Shown here: positions 28,675-38,474 of the stretch, piece by piece
Layout of the letters: each line of letters begins with the position of its first letter
Numbering within the stretch: the stretch's first letter is position 1
Assembly (NCBI GenBank): GCA_023475025.1
Contig: JAMCWB010000051.1
Span: forward strand, 118,458-182,457
Source of the DNA: Gammaproteobacteria bacterium
GTDB taxonomy: Bacteria; Pseudomonadota; Gammaproteobacteria; Pseudomonadales; Pseudomonadaceae
Reading direction: 5' to 3'
Length of the DNA stretch: 64,000 nucleotides
Made by a program: the position numbers and the translations under genes
The notes under the pieces: model-generated
What the model saw: only the letters and a program-made list of their open reading frames with translations
The model's database searches: none
What the model was told of the DNA's origin: nothing

Positions 28675-30018
28675 TTACTCGGCAGCAGCCTCTGATTCAT
28701 CGGCATCGGCTGCGGCGGCAGGTTGCGCCGGCTTGACAGCCTCTTCGTAGGGAACCTGCTTATCGGTTACCTGAGCCTTCTGCAGAACAGTATCCACCAC
28801 TTGCTCTTCCAGCACAACCGACTGAACCTCGCCCAGTTGCTGCTCGTTCTGGTAGTACCAGTTGATCACTTGCTCAGGCTCCTGGTAGGCAGAAGCCATC
28901 TCTTCGATCATGGCGCGAACCCGGTCTTCATCGGGCTTGAGCTCGTGCTGCTTGACGATTTCAGCAACCACCAGACCCAGTGCAACGCGGCGCTTGGCCT
29001 GCTCTTCAAACAGCTCGGCAGGCAGCTGCTCGGGCTTGATGCTGGCACCACCAAATTGTTGCACCGCTTGTACACGCAGGCGATCAACTTCATTGCTCAG
29101 CATGGCCTTGGGTACGTCAACCTGGTTGGTCTCCAGCAAGCCATCCATGACCTGACCCTTGATCTTGGTCTTGATGGCCTGACGCAGCTCGCGATCCATG
29201 TTCTTGCGCACTTCGGTACGGAAAGCCTCGAGACCACCTTCATCAACACCAAACTGGGCGAAGAACTCATCATTCAGCTCGGGCAGAACCGGCTCGGCAA
29301 CTTCCTTGACGGTAGCTTCGAACTCGGCAGCCTTACCGGCCAGATCCTGGTTCTGGTACTCCTCAGGGAAGGTCACCTTGAGCGTACGGGTCTCACCCGC
29401 CTTGGCGCCAACCAGACCTTCTTCAAAGCCCGGAATCATGCGGCCAGAGCCCAGTACCAGCTGGGTATCAGTGGCAGTGCCACCCTGGAACTCTTCACCA
29501 TCGATACGACCAACAAAGTCCAGAGTCAACTGGTCATCATTGGCGGCTTCGCGCTCAACGGCGTTGAAGCTGGTGTTCTGCTTACGCAGGATTTCCAGCA
29601 TGTTGTCCAGATCAGCGTCGGTCACTTCAGACTCGATGCGCTCAACCTTGATAGCAGAGAAGTCAGCCAGGGTGACTTCCGGATAGACTTCAAAGGTGGC
29701 GATGTATTCGAAATCCTTGCCCTCTTCCAGCTGCTTGGGTTCAACGCTGGGCGCGCCGGCCGGGGTCAGCTTTTCCTGGGTCACGGCTTCAAAGAAGCTG
29801 GACTGGATGACCTCACCAATGACTTCCTGACGGGCAGAATCACCGAAGCGCTTGCGGATAACGCTCATCGGCACCTTGCCAGGACGGAAACCATCTACGC
29901 GGGCACGGCGAGCGGTCTGCTGCAGGCGCTTGTTGACTTCGTTATCGATGCGCTCGGCAGGAATGCCTACGGTCATGCGGCGCTCAAGGCCGGAGGTGGT
30001 TTCAACCGAAACTTGCAT
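28675..30018 (-). CDS. tig: Trigger factor (ribosome-associated chaperone and prolyl isomerase)
   Basis: 447 residues. The ribosome-binding signature lies in the N-terminal domain as [17 protein letters not shown]. The FKBP-type domain is around residues 160-245 ([27 protein letters not shown]). The C-terminal arms follow, and the tail is rich in Ala, Glu and Asp. It protects nascent chains. It heads the tig-clpP-clpX-lon order. Confidence 0.95.
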   Translation of the reverse strand: MQVSVETTSGLERRMTVGIPAERIDNEVNKRLQQTARRARVDGFRPGKVPMSVIRKRFGDSARQEVIGEVIQSSFFEAVTQEKLTPAGAPSVEPKQLEEGKDFEYIATFEVYPEVTLADFSAIKVERIESEVTDADLDNMLEILRKQNTSFNAVEREAANDDQLTLDFVGRIDGEEFQGGTATDTQLVLGSGRMIPGFEEGLVGAKAGETRTLKVTFPEEYQNQDLAGKAAEFEATVKEVAEPVLPELNDEFFAQFGVDEGGLEAFRTEVRKNMDRELRQAIKTKIKGQVMDGLLETNQVDVPKAMLSNEVDRLRVQAVQQFGGASIKPEQLPAELFEEQAKRRVALGLVVAEIVKQHELKPDEDRVRAMIEEMASAYQEPEQVINWYYQNEQQLGEVQSVVLEEQVVDTVLQKAQVTDKQVPYEEAVKPAQPAAAADADESEAAAE

Positions 30019-30251
30019 GGAGAGTCCTCGTTGAACAGATCAAGTAGTGTATGGAGCAGACCAGAGGCGACCAGATACAGTCCGCAACCAATCCGAAAGG
30101 CGGGTATTCTAGTCGCTTGTCACGCAGAAGTCACCCTGCCGGCCAGTCATAGCCGTCAACAAGCAACATAAAGGAAGCGAGCAATCGAGTGCAGGCAGAA
30201 CAGCCCGTTAAAAGGAAAGCAAGAGAGGCTTGAACAAGACATAAAAACAAA

Positions 30252-30336
<85 letters not shown>

Positions 30337-30386
30337 GAACCGGGGATACAAGAACGCCAGGCCGGAGCCTGGCGTCCTGAAAAATA

Positions 30387-30463
30387 TGGGGTGGACGATG
30401 GGGATCGAACCCACGACAACAGGAGTCACAATCCTGTGCTCTACCAACTGAGCTACGCCCACC
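30387..30463 (-). tRNA. tRNA-His(GUG)
   Basis: 77 bases with the extra 5' G expected of tRNA-His opposite a C discriminator and encoded CCA. The anticodon loop is TTGTGAC (anticodon GTG). Confidence 0.95.
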
Positions 30464-30512
30464 ATAACGACGAGAAGTCGTCAGTACTGCTTGCTTCTTC
30501 CTGCTGAGACTG

Positions 30513-30589
30513 TGGCACGCCCGGCAGGACTCGAACCTGCGACCATCCGCTTAGAAGGCGGATGCTCTATCCAGCTGAGCTACGGGCGC
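30513..30589 (-). tRNA. tRNA-Arg(UCU)
   Basis: 77 bases with CCA. The anticodon loop is CTTCTAA (anticodon TCT). It is first in the Arg-His-Leu cluster, as in the argX-hisR-leuT operon of E. coli; a fourth tRNA-Pro is absent here. Confidence 0.95.
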
Positions 30590-30715
30590 CTTTCACAATA
30601 TCGATCTGAACAGGTCCAGACGAAAATTGCCAGTCACAAGCAGTCTAGACTGCCGCTGACCAGGAGCCTTGGTCGCCTTCCAAACGCTTGTCGCTGTGTT
30701 TGTGAAGCGGGGCGA

Positions 30716-30744
30716 ATAATACTCAGCCACCCCCGCCACGTCAA
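30716..30744 (-). promoter_or_regulatory. Sigma70 promoter of the tRNA cluster
   Basis: On the minus strand TTGACG (30739-30744) and TATTAT (30716-30721) are 17 bases apart, followed by a GC-rich discriminator (TCGCCCCGC) typical of stable RNA promoters under stringent control. It lies 127 bases before tRNA-Arg. Confidence 0.75.
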
Positions 30745-30876
30745 CGACCAGTGCGACTTTTTTTGAATTATTTTAGATGCTTATCGCTTTATGCCTGCCT
30801 GCGACAAGCAAGCACTTTTGCCAACCCCCTGCAGCATGCGACAATTACCTGATAACTTATTTGCGTCAGGAAAGAC

Positions 30877-31731
30877 ATGAACGCCCAACTCATTGATGGC
30901 AAGAAAATTGCCGCGCAGCTTCGCCAGGAAATCGCCGCCCAGGTCAAACAACGCCAGATTAAAGGCCAGCGCATACCCGGTCTCGCCGTTATCCTGGTTG
31001 GTCAGGACCCCGCCTCCCATGTCTACGTGTCACACAAACGTAAGGATTGTGAAGAGGTCGGCTTTATCTCCCATGACTTTGACTTGCCCGCAGACACGGA
31101 CCAGGCCACGCTGGAAAACCTGATTGATCGCCTCAACGATGATCCGACCATTGACGGCATCCTGCTGCAGCTTCCATTGCCTGCTCACCTGGACGGGTCA
31201 TGCCTGCTGGAGCGCATACGCCCAGACAAGGACGTGGACGGTTTTCACCCCTACAACATAGGCCGTCTGGCGCAACGTATCCCCCTGCTGCGTCCCTGCA
31301 CACCTCTAGGCATCACTCGCCTGCTGAAAAGCACCGGTGTTGACTTGCACGGCCTGGACGCCCTGGTGGTCGGCGCCTCCAATATCGTTGGCCGCCCCAT
31401 GGCGCTTGAATTGTTGCTGGCTGGCTGCACCACCACCGTTACCCACCGCTTCACCAAGAACCTGGAAGAGCACGTGCGCCGCGCTGACCTACTGGTGGTA
31501 GCCGTCGGCAAGCCGGGGCTGGTCAAGGGCGAATGGATCAAACCCGGCGCAATAGTCATCGATGTCGGCATCAATCGAATGGACGACGGTCGCTTGACCG
31601 GCGATATCGAGTTTGCACCGGCGGCCGAACGTGCTGCCTGGATCACGCCGGTACCCGGTGGCGTCGGCCCCATGACCCGCGCCTGCCTGCTGGAAAACAC
31701 CCTGCACGCCTGCGCCCACCTGCACCCCTGA
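30877..31731 (+). CDS. folD: Bifunctional methylene-THF dehydrogenase/cyclohydrolase FolD
   Basis: 284 residues. The catalytic Lys is in [25 protein letters not shown] and PCTPLGI are folate-site blocks, and [20 protein letters not shown] is the NADP-binding motif with PGGVGPMT near the end. It interconverts methylene- and formyl-tetrahydrofolate. It diverges from the tRNA cluster, as in Pseudomonas. Confidence 0.96.
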   Translation: MNAQLIDGKKIAAQLRQEIAAQVKQRQIKGQRIPGLAVILVGQDPASHVYVSHKRKDCEEVGFISHDFDLPADTDQATLENLIDRLNDDPTIDGILLQLPLPAHLDGSCLLERIRPDKDVDGFHPYNIGRLAQRIPLLRPCTPLGITRLLKSTGVDLHGLDALVVGASNIVGRPMALELLLAGCTTTVTHRFTKNLEEHVRRADLLVVAVGKPGLVKGEWIKPGAIVIDVGINRMDDGRLTGDIEFAPAAERAAWITPVPGGVGPMTRACLLENTLHACAHLHP

Positions 31732-31747
31732 AAAACAGGCACAGCCT

Positions 31748-31780
31748 CATTTGACATCAAATGGGGTCTGTCCCTATTTT
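31748..31780. repeat. Short palindrome plus RAYT/REP-like sequence after folD
   Basis: CATTTGA-CA-TCAAATG (31748-31763) is a perfect inverted repeat. It overlaps AAATGGGGTCTGTCCCTATT, a phrase I recall as widely scattered in gammaproteobacterial intergenic regions near REP-associated transposases. It lies in the 56-base gap between convergent genes. Confidence 0.4.
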
Positions 31781-31787
31781 CTGTCAG

Positions 31788-32576
31788 TTACAAGCTACCC
31801 GTACTGCCGCCATCAACCGGCAGGTTGATGCCGTTGATGAAGCTCGCTGCCGGCGATGCCAGAAAGCCGACTGCATTGGCAAACTCTTCAGGCTCGGCGA
31901 AGCGCTGCAAGGGAATACTGGCCAGCATACTTTGTTTCACTTGCTCTTCCGTTTTCTCGGCCCCATCGGCCAGATGCGTAATCAAGCCGGACAAACGCTC
32001 GGTCGCCGTCAACCCGGGCAGAACATTGTTCACCGTAATACCATCAGCGCCCAACTCACCCGCGAGAGTCTTGGACCAATTGGCCATGGCCGCGCGAATA
32101 CTGTTGGAAACCCCCAGGTTGGCAATCGGCTGTTTGACGGACGTAGACAGCACATTGACGATGCGGCCATAACCCGCCGAGCGCATTCCCGGCAACAAGA
32201 CCTGCAGCAAGTGCTGACTACTGATCACATGCTGATTGAAAGCTGCCGCATAGGCTTCAGCCGCTGCACTATTGGCCGACCCCGGAGCCGGTCCGCCGGT
32301 ATTATTGACCCATACCTGAGCGCCACCGCTGGCCGCCAGATGCTGGCTGACCCGCTGCGCCAGTTCAGTCGGCTGACTGGCATCAGCGACCAGGAAGCTA
32401 TGCTTTTGGCCATGTCTTGTTGCCAGCTCTGCGGTCACCGCGGCCAACTTGTCGGCATTGCGTGCCAGGAGAATAACCTCAGCACCCTGCTCCGCCAGCT
32501 GCCTGGCGCATGCAGCGCCCAAGCCCTGACTGGCGCCGGTAACCAGAGCGCGCTTGCCTGAAAGGTCCAGATTCAT
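31788..32576 (-). CDS. SDR-family oxidoreductase lacking the usual Tyr and Lys
   Basis: 262 residues with the Rossmann motif TGASQGLGAACARQLAEQGA and NTGGP in place of NNAG. Where classical SDRs have YxxxK, this protein reads LGVSNSIRAAMANWSKTLA, so the tyrosine is missing and the lysine position is occupied by Arg. A subgroup annotated as 3-oxoacyl-ACP reductase-like shows the same GxSNxxR pattern. It may use another mechanism or not be a reductase. ATG 32576 has GAGGG seven bases upstream; a longer reading to 32723 would run into the regulatory region. Confidence 0.8.
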   Translation of the reverse strand: MNLDLSGKRALVTGASQGLGAACARQLAEQGAEVILLARNADKLAAVTAELATRHGQKHSFLVADASQPTELAQRVSQHLAASGGAQVWVNNTGGPAPGSANSAAAEAYAAAFNQHVISSQHLLQVLLPGMRSAGYGRIVNVLSTSVKQPIANLGVSNSIRAAMANWSKTLAGELGADGITVNNVLPGLTATERLSGLITHLADGAEKTEEQVKQSMLASIPLQRFAEPEEFANAVGFLASPAASFINGINLPVDGGSTGSL

Positions 32577-32644
32577 TACTTGCCCTCGCTTGTCAGAATA
32601 ACGCCTAGCATACACGCCAGTGCATGAACTGGCTGCAGACCAAA

Positions 32645-32659
32645 TGATAATACATCTCA
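32645..32659. promoter_or_regulatory. Possible second Fur box
   Basis: TGATAATACATCTCA fits the 7-1-7 Fur pattern with all of the left half and five of seven bases of the right half. It lies between the SDR gene and the TonB receptor gene. Confidence 0.4.
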
Positions 32660-32727
32660 TTAACACAACAGTCTGTTCACCATGAACAGCTGTCATTTTG
32701 TAACAAAAGTACGCACAATTCACATGT

Positions 32728-32746
32728 GTTAATGATTCTCATTACT
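32728..32746. promoter_or_regulatory. Fur box of the TonB receptor gene
   Basis: GTTAATGATTCTCATTACT matches 14 of 19 positions of the Fur consensus, including the whole AATGAT-CATTA core. It lies 14 bases before the receptor ATG. Repression by Fur-Fe would make the receptor iron-starvation induced. Confidence 0.75.
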
Positions 32747-32760
32747 GAATGGAGATTTGC

Positions 32761-35001
32761 ATGTGCGCGCTTACCACTAACCTGCTACCCCGTATCGGGT
32801 TGTTTTCACTGACCTTGCTAGCAGCCCAGCTGGCCGTCGCCAACGATAGCATCCGGCTTGCCGATACCGTGGTTACGGCTGCAGGCTTTGAGCAAAAGCT
32901 TACCGAAGCACCGGCCAGTATCAGTGTTATCAGTAATGAGCAGTTACGTGCAAACAGCTATGCCAACCTGGCCCAGGCGCTCGACGGGGTTGAAGGTCTG
33001 GATATTCGCCAGGGCACGGGCAAAACCGGCGGGCTGAATATCAGCATTCGCGGCTTGCCCAGTGAATACACCCTGATCCTGATCGACGGGCGCCGCCAGA
33101 ACACCGCAGGCAATGTCACCCCCAATGGTTTCAATGAAACCAGCACCAGCTTCATGCCGCCCATGTCAGCCATTGAGCGCATCGAAGTGATTCGCGGGCC
33201 GATGTCGACACTCTATGGTTCCGACGCCATGGGCGGTGTGGTCAATATCATTACCAAAAAGGTCAGTGATAACTGGGGCGCTTCGGTGACGCTGGACCAA
33301 ACCTTTCAGGAAAACACCGATTACGGCAATGCCAGCCGCGCCAATATCTACGCCAGTGGTCCACTGATCGCCGATCGCCTTGGCCTGAGTGTGCGCGGCA
33401 GCCTGTATGACCGTGATGCCTCCAGCCTCAGCTTCAGTGACGGCAGCACTATCAGTCGCCGGGGTGCGGCACCAGTTGAGGGGCGTATCTACAGTATCGG
33501 TAGCACCTTGAATCTACGCGCCAACGAGCAACATATGCTCGGTCTTTCGTTGGACCGTGGCGTGCAACGTTTCAACAATGATGACTGCCAGCTCGGCAAT
33601 CTCGACGGCAAGTCAGGCGGCAATGCAGCAACCGGCTGCACAACCGAAGCCCCGTTAAGAGCCAACGGGTATCAGGATGAGCTGCGCTTTGAGCGTACTC
33701 AGGTCGCCCTGACCCATGATGCCAACCTGGGAATCGGTCGCTGGTCGAACAGTGTCAGTCGCAATGTCACCGAAACCCTGGGGCGGACCATACCTGGCTC
33801 GCCGATTGGCAACAGCTATGTTGGCTTTCCGCGCATCATTATTGGCGACGACCGTGAGCTGACGTCCACCGATCTGGTCGCAGACAGCAAACTGGTCATG
33901 CCGCTGGGTAACAGCCATATCACCAGCATAGGTGCACAGTGGTGGGATGCCACAGTGACCGACGGCATTGCCAATGAAGATTTCGAGCAAACCAGCTGGT
34001 CGCTGTTTGCCGAGAACGAGTGGCGTATCCGCCCTGATCTGGCGCTGACCCTCGGCAGTCGCTATGAACGCCATGACGCCTTTGGCGGTCACATCAGCCC
34101 ACGTGCCTATCTGGTCTGGAACACAACCGATAACTGGACATTGAAAGGTGGTGTCAGTCGCGGCTACAAAACACCCAGCCTGAATCAGCTGCATAACGGC
34201 ATCAGCGGCGTCACCGCCCAAGGTGCAACCTTGACGATTGGCACGCCCAACCTGGACCCGGAAATCACCACCAATACCGAGTTTGGTGTGTATTACGACA
34301 ACCTGGCGAATTTCAGCGCCAACGTGACCCTGTTCCACAACCAGTTCAAGGACAAGATTGATGACGGCACACCGATTGCCAACTGCTTTGCCAGCGGCAA
34401 CCTGAACCAGCCGGGCTGCATCAGTTTTGGCAGCGGATTCACTCAGGACAGTTTTGCCCAGAGCACCAACATCGGCAAGGCGGTTACCCGCGGCATCGAG
34501 TTGGGCAGCCGCTGGGAGTTCGCTCCGGCCTGGAGCCTGAGCACGCATTACACCTGGTCCGACAGTGAGCAGCGCAGCGGCGACAACCGGGGTGCCCCAT
34601 TGACCAACACACCGGAGCACTTGCTGTTTGCCCGCGTGAACTGGGCGGCCAGCCCTGCCCTGAACCTCTGGTTACGCGGGGAATACCGCAGCGAGCGCGA
34701 ACGCTTTACTGACCGCTACGAGAACCTGACAGCCGACAACCAGGCATTACTTGATGCCGCCGGAAGTCTGAAAGCCTACGAGGTCTTTCACCTTGGGGCC
34801 AGCTACCGCGCCAGTCAGCAGTTGACGCTGAATGCGGTGGTCTACAACCTGCTGGACAAGGACTTTACCCGCGGTACCCGCTACCTCGATGCCTCCGGCA
34901 ACCCGGCCTGGACTTCAGACTATATCCAGACCGGCCGCTCAACCGACGGCACCCTGGAAGAGGGGCGCCGGTTGTGGCTGTCAGCAACCTATGAGTTCTG
35001 A
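32761..35001 (+). CDS. TonB-dependent outer-membrane receptor, iron regulated
   Basis: 746 residues. The signal peptide MCALTTNLLPRIGLFSLTLL ends near AVA|ND. The TonB box region is DTVVTAAGFEQKL. The plug has IRGLPSEYTLILIDGRRQN and GPMSTLYGSDAMGGVVNIIT. A 22-strand-type barrel follows, with the C-terminal signature EEGRRLWLSATYEF ending in Phe. It resembles FepA/CirA-type receptors for ferric catecholates or related chelates; the ligand is not determined. ATG 32761 has GGAG six bases upstream. The 3' end overlaps the convergent diguanylate cyclase by 13 bases. Confidence 0.9.
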   Translation: MCALTTNLLPRIGLFSLTLLAAQLAVANDSIRLADTVVTAAGFEQKLTEAPASISVISNEQLRANSYANLAQALDGVEGLDIRQGTGKTGGLNISIRGLPSEYTLILIDGRRQNTAGNVTPNGFNETSTSFMPPMSAIERIEVIRGPMSTLYGSDAMGGVVNIITKKVSDNWGASVTLDQTFQENTDYGNASRANIYASGPLIADRLGLSVRGSLYDRDASSLSFSDGSTISRRGAAPVEGRIYSIGSTLNLRANEQHMLGLSLDRGVQRFNNDDCQLGNLDGKSGGNAATGCTTEAPLRANGYQDELRFERTQVALTHDANLGIGRWSNSVSRNVTETLGRTIPGSPIGNSYVGFPRIIIGDDRELTSTDLVADSKLVMPLGNSHITSIGAQWWDATVTDGIANEDFEQTSWSLFAENEWRIRPDLALTLGSRYERHDAFGGHISPRAYLVWNTTDNWTLKGGVSRGYKTPSLNQLHNGISGVTAQGATLTIGTPNLDPEITTNTEFGVYYDNLANFSANVTLFHNQFKDKIDDGTPIANCFASGNLNQPGCISFGSGFTQDSFAQSTNIGKAVTRGIELGSRWEFAPAWSLSTHYTWSDSEQRSGDNRGAPLTNTPEHLLFARVNWAASPALNLWLRGEYRSERERFTDRYENLTADNQALLDAAGSLKAYEVFHLGASYRASQQLTLNAVVYNLLDKDFTRGTRYLDASGNPAWTSDYIQTGRSTDGTLEEGRRLWLSATYEF

Positions 35002-36779
35002 TCAATCACTGGTTGCTCATTGAACTCGGCATAGACCACGGTGTTGCGGCCCTCGCCTTTCGCTTGATAAAGGGCCGCATCAGCCTGGTTGACCAGATCA
35101 TTCATCAACTCAACCGGGTTAGCCTGCCCCTGCTGACCCGGCCACCAGACGCAACCGATACTGACGCTGACAAAACCGAAGGGTGAACCACGATGGGTAA
35201 TGGCCTGATCAAAAATGGATTGGCGCAGACCTTCCGCGGCCTCTTTGGCCTGCAGAAAATTATAGCCCGGCAGCAAAATGGCAAACTCTTCACCGCCCAG
35301 ACGGGCCGGTAAATCTGCTGCGCGCTTGAATCGCCATTGCATCTGCTCTGCAAGCGCCACCAGGCACTGGTCACCGCGGCTATGCCCGTACAGATCGTTG
35401 AAGTCCTTGAAGTGGTCAACATCAATCATTAGCAGGGCAATCGGTGTACCCATGCGCAAGGCGCGGCGGGCTTCGTCGATCTTGTAGGTATCAAAATGGC
35501 GACGGTTGGCCAGACCGGTCAAATGATCACTGCGTGACATATGCAGCAACTCCTGGCGCGCATGGTCCAGGTCTGACATGTGATCCCAACGCTGCAACAG
35601 GCTGAGCAGCCATTTGGCACTACTTTCCAGCATATCCTGACGGGCCAGAGCAGCGTTGCCGACACGGGTACGCGCGGCCAGCACAAAGCTCTGCTCGCGG
35701 CTGCTAAAGCGCACCAGCAAGGTGTCTGAAGAGCCGTTCAGTACAGTCAGGCTCCAGTCGTCATCAGCCTCAGTCTCACAGCCGCCGGCAAATACCCGCT
35801 CCAGCCACTGCCAGTCATCATGGACAAACCAGGCTACCCGGGTCACCCAGGGGCGCGTGTGGCGACGGTCAATCAGGGCCAGGGCATCAAGCCCGAGATA
35901 CTCACCCAGCTCCTGCAGTACCCGACGCAGGTAATCCGGGTAATCCACCGATCGGGTCTGCATAAAGCCCTGAATCGCACGTGAGGTCAGCTCCTGATAG
36001 CCGTTGACGAAGGCCAGTTCCTGGGTGCGCTCGGCTACGCGTCGGTCCAGACTGTCACGTTCTACCTCCAGGGCCTGCAGCGCATTTTCGTGCTGCTCAG
36101 CGTAATGCCGGATGCCGACACGCAAGGTATCGAAACCCGCGGCGACGCGATCAATTTCATCTTCCCAGGCGCGTGGCGGGCGATCAAGCTGCAAAGCCGG
36201 TGGGTGACGCTGGGGCACCAATTCGTTGGCATAACGGTTGATGCTACGCAACGGCCTGACCAGATCACGCTGCAACAAGCGAAAGATAACCAGGCATACC
36301 AGCAGGGTGAACAACGACAACTCGAACAGACGCATGCCGACAGCAGCAATAATGGCCTGGTTCAAGCGTTCGCGCTGATAGTACACCTGTAATTCGCCCA
36401 GTACGTGGGCGCCATCATCCGGCGGAGCGATGGCTACCCGCGCATCTGCCGGCACAGTATCTGTGATTTCAGCGCCGGCGTGCAGGCGCAAGCCGGTCGG
36501 TGAACTTAGAACCACAGCAGCCACCTCTTCACGCTCGGCAATCATTGCAATCTGACGGCGCAGAGCGTCAACCTCGATATCCCACAGGGCGATCTGCAGC
36601 AAGGGTAGATGATTGTCCGTCAACTGCTCGACGAGACGACTGAACTGTTGCTGCTCGGCGCGGTAGATCAGCAGGCTGTGCACCAGTGACCCCAACAGGA
36701 TAGACGCAACAGCCAGCAAGGCCAGTCGGCGCAATAGCCGCCTGCTCAAGGGAGCAAACACCTTGGTGCTCTCAGTCAT
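34989..36779 (-). CDS. Membrane diguanylate cyclase with periplasmic sensor, coupled to a binding protein
   Basis: 596 residues. A first helix (LALLAVASILLGSLVHSLLI), a periplasmic domain of ~125 residues, a second helix (LSLFTLLVCLVIFRLL), a HAMP-like linker and coiled coil (VERDSLDRRVAERTQELAFV), a GAF-like middle, then GGDEF. The active site is RLGGEEF with an intact RAAD I-site five residues before. Its ATG overlaps the end of the upstream periplasmic binding-protein gene by eight bases, so both are made together. This suggests ligand-bound binding protein docks on the periplasmic domain to set c-di-GMP output, as LuxP/LuxQ or NspS/MbaA do. Confidence 0.87.
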   Translation of the reverse strand: MTESTKVFAPLSRRLLRRLALLAVASILLGSLVHSLLIYRAEQQQFSRLVEQLTDNHLPLLQIALWDIEVDALRRQIAMIAEREEVAAVVLSSPTGLRLHAGAEITDTVPADARVAIAPPDDGAHVLGELQVYYQRERLNQAIIAAVGMRLFELSLFTLLVCLVIFRLLQRDLVRPLRSINRYANELVPQRHPPALQLDRPPRAWEDEIDRVAAGFDTLRVGIRHYAEQHENALQALEVERDSLDRRVAERTQELAFVNGYQELTSRAIQGFMQTRSVDYPDYLRRVLQELGEYLGLDALALIDRRHTRPWVTRVAWFVHDDWQWLERVFAGGCETEADDDWSLTVLNGSSDTLLVRFSSREQSFVLAARTRVGNAALARQDMLESSAKWLLSLLQRWDHMSDLDHARQELLHMSRSDHLTGLANRRHFDTYKIDEARRALRMGTPIALLMIDVDHFKDFNDLYGHSRGDQCLVALAEQMQWRFKRAADLPARLGGEEFAILLPGYNFLQAKEAAEGLRQSIFDQAITHRGSPFGFVSVSIGCVWWPGQQGQANPVELMNDLVNQADAALYQAKGEGRNTVVYAEFNEQPVIDQNS

Positions 36780-37878
36780 GCGCTAACTCCAGCCATGTAC
36801 CTATGCTGAAGTCATAGTCCGTGCGCTGCGCATTGCAGGCCTTGCTGAAGGCACAGAAATCAATCGGCGCACTATCAGCAGCTTGCAGATCCAGAAAGCG
36901 CTGCGCCAATGACGGTGTAAACAAGGTAAACATCGGCTGCACCAACTCGGTTCCATCCGTCTCGGCGAAGTCCACGCCATGGTGATAGTCGTAGAGCATC
37001 ACCAACCCCCAGGCCCCTGCCATATGGTGCCCGCCAGCCAGTGCGCTCAGCTCGCCACTGATAATCTTCTGCATGCCCTGCACGGAAGCGTTGATTGTCG
37101 AGTAAAGCATATCCTTGCCCGGCTTGACGCCCTGCTCCGCCAGTGCCTGCATGGCACCGAAGGCCATCAGGTCACTGCCGGTCCATATGGCCCGAATACC
37201 CGGATAACGGCGATACAAGTGCAGCGCCTGTTCGGCCGCCTTGCTGCGCTGCCAGTCACCATGCACGACCTGATGTAGCGTAACCTGCGGCTCTGCGGCA
37301 AAAGCGTCCAGCATGCCCTGATTGCGCCTGATCGAAGTATCGGTCGACCGATCACCAGATATCGCAATGACCTCAAGCTGCTTACCGTCGTCTAACCAAC
37401 CGCGCTGCCTAGCCTGCTCGATCAGTGCCTCGGCCGTCAAGGTCCCGGCATCTTCCGCACGCGGAGCCACACTTCCCAGCCAGAACGCTAACTCTTCCCG
37501 CGGGTAACCAATCATCAGGCGCTCATCTGCCTGTACTGCGTTCCAGGCTGACAGTGTCTTGATGCCAGCATTATTGGCCAGGCTCAATTGTTCCGGCAGG
37601 GTGCGCTTATCAGCGGCAACAATGAGGTAGTCGGGGCGCTGCTCAGCAGCACGCTCGACCACCTCCTGAGTCAAACTGATCTGCGCCAGGTAATCACGCT
37701 CGGCATACACCACTTCGAGCTGCATCCCGAGACTACCGGCAGCCAACTGCATTGCAGCAGTAGCATCGCGCCAATAGGGTTCATCGACCTTACCCGGATT
37801 GATAAAGACGATACTGGGGGCAGCAGACAAGGGCAACGCCAGCAGGCACCCCAGCAGCAGAAGCAAACGATGCAACAA
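36772..37878 (-). CDS. Periplasmic type I (sugar-type) binding protein paired with a diguanylate cyclase
   Basis: About 368 residues. A leucine-rich signal peptide (LLLLLGCLLALPLSAAPS) precedes a LacI/ribose-binding-like fold (SIVFINPGKVDEPYWRDATA, DYLIVAADKR, VIAISGDRSTDTSIRRNQGM, AIWTGSDLMAFGAMQAL). No ABC permease or ATPase is nearby. The only partner is the overlapping diguanylate cyclase gene. The start is unusual: TTG 37878 with GCGAGG six bases upstream, and another TTG at 37884. The closest idea is a LuxP-like ligand receptor; the ligand is unknown. A late CAFSKACNAQ could hold a disulfide. Confidence 0.82.
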   Translation of the reverse strand: MLHRLLLLLGCLLALPLSAAPSIVFINPGKVDEPYWRDATAAMQLAAGSLGMQLEVVYAERDYLAQISLTQEVVERAAEQRPDYLIVAADKRTLPEQLSLANNAGIKTLSAWNAVQADERLMIGYPREELAFWLGSVAPRAEDAGTLTAEALIEQARQRGWLDDGKQLEVIAISGDRSTDTSIRRNQGMLDAFAAEPQVTLHQVVHGDWQRSKAAEQALHLYRRYPGIRAIWTGSDLMAFGAMQALAEQGVKPGKDMLYSTINASVQGMQKIISGELSALAGGHHMAGAWGLVMLYDYHHGVDFAETDGTELVQPMFTLFTPSLAQRFLDLQAADSAPIDFCAFSKACNAQRTDYDFSIGTWLELAHD

Positions 37879-38021
37879 AAGCAACCTCGCCTGGAATAGC
37901 CATGTAGATACCGTGAGTATACCGATTAGGCTGCTCCACTGTGACCCTCTGCCGCAGACTATTTCCCTGTCCGTCGGTGATCTGGTCTAATGCATCCATG
38001 AGCTACCAATGGAGACTTTGC

Positions 38022-38474
38022 ATGCGTACCCTGCTTCGCCGCTTTACCCTGGTTCCGGTTATGGCCGCCGCCCTGAGCTACAGCACTACCCTGCTGGCAG
38101 AAGACCTGTTGATAGATGTCTACCGCGACGCCAATTGCGGTTGCTGTGTCGCCTGGATTGACCATCTGAAGGAGCATGGCTTCAGCGTTAATGACCACGT
38201 TGTGGATGACATGATAGCGGTAAAAATTGAACAAGGCGTGCCCCCCGAGCTGTCGTCCTGCCATACCGGAGTGATCAATGGTCAGTTTATTGAGGGCCAT
38301 GTGCCGGCGAACGACATCCTCAGTCTGCAGAACAAGCCAGAACTGCTTGGTCTGGCCGTACCACGCATGCCGGTTGGTTCACCGGGCATGGAAATGGGTG
38401 ACCGCAAGGACCCCTATGAAGTCATCGGGCTGGAAACTGACGGCAGTACACGGGTGATCAATCAGTACCACTGA
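38022..38474 (+). CDS. DUF411 (CopG-like) periplasmic metal-binding protein
   Basis: 150 residues. The signal peptide MRTLLRRFTLVPVMAAALSY is followed by DVYRDANCGCCVAWIDHLKE, the DUF411 CxxC-type motif, and GVPPELSSCHTGVINGQFIE. Cys and Met groups near the end (PRMPVGSPGMEMGD) fit copper binding, and relatives are linked to copper handling. The start has TGGAGA upstream. It diverges from the binding-protein gene and its 3' end overlaps the next diguanylate cyclase by 17 bases. Confidence 0.85.
   Translation: MRTLLRRFTLVPVMAAALSYSTTLLAEDLLIDVYRDANCGCCVAWIDHLKEHGFSVNDHVVDDMIAVKIEQGVPPELSSCHTGVINGQFIEGHVPANDILSLQNKPELLGLAVPRMPVGSPGMEMGDRKDPYEVIGLETDGSTRVINQYH

Noticed and set aside
28723..30171. 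Plus-strand open frame of 482 codons
   Set aside because: Antisense to tig, and its sequence is a leucine-rich shadow without domains.
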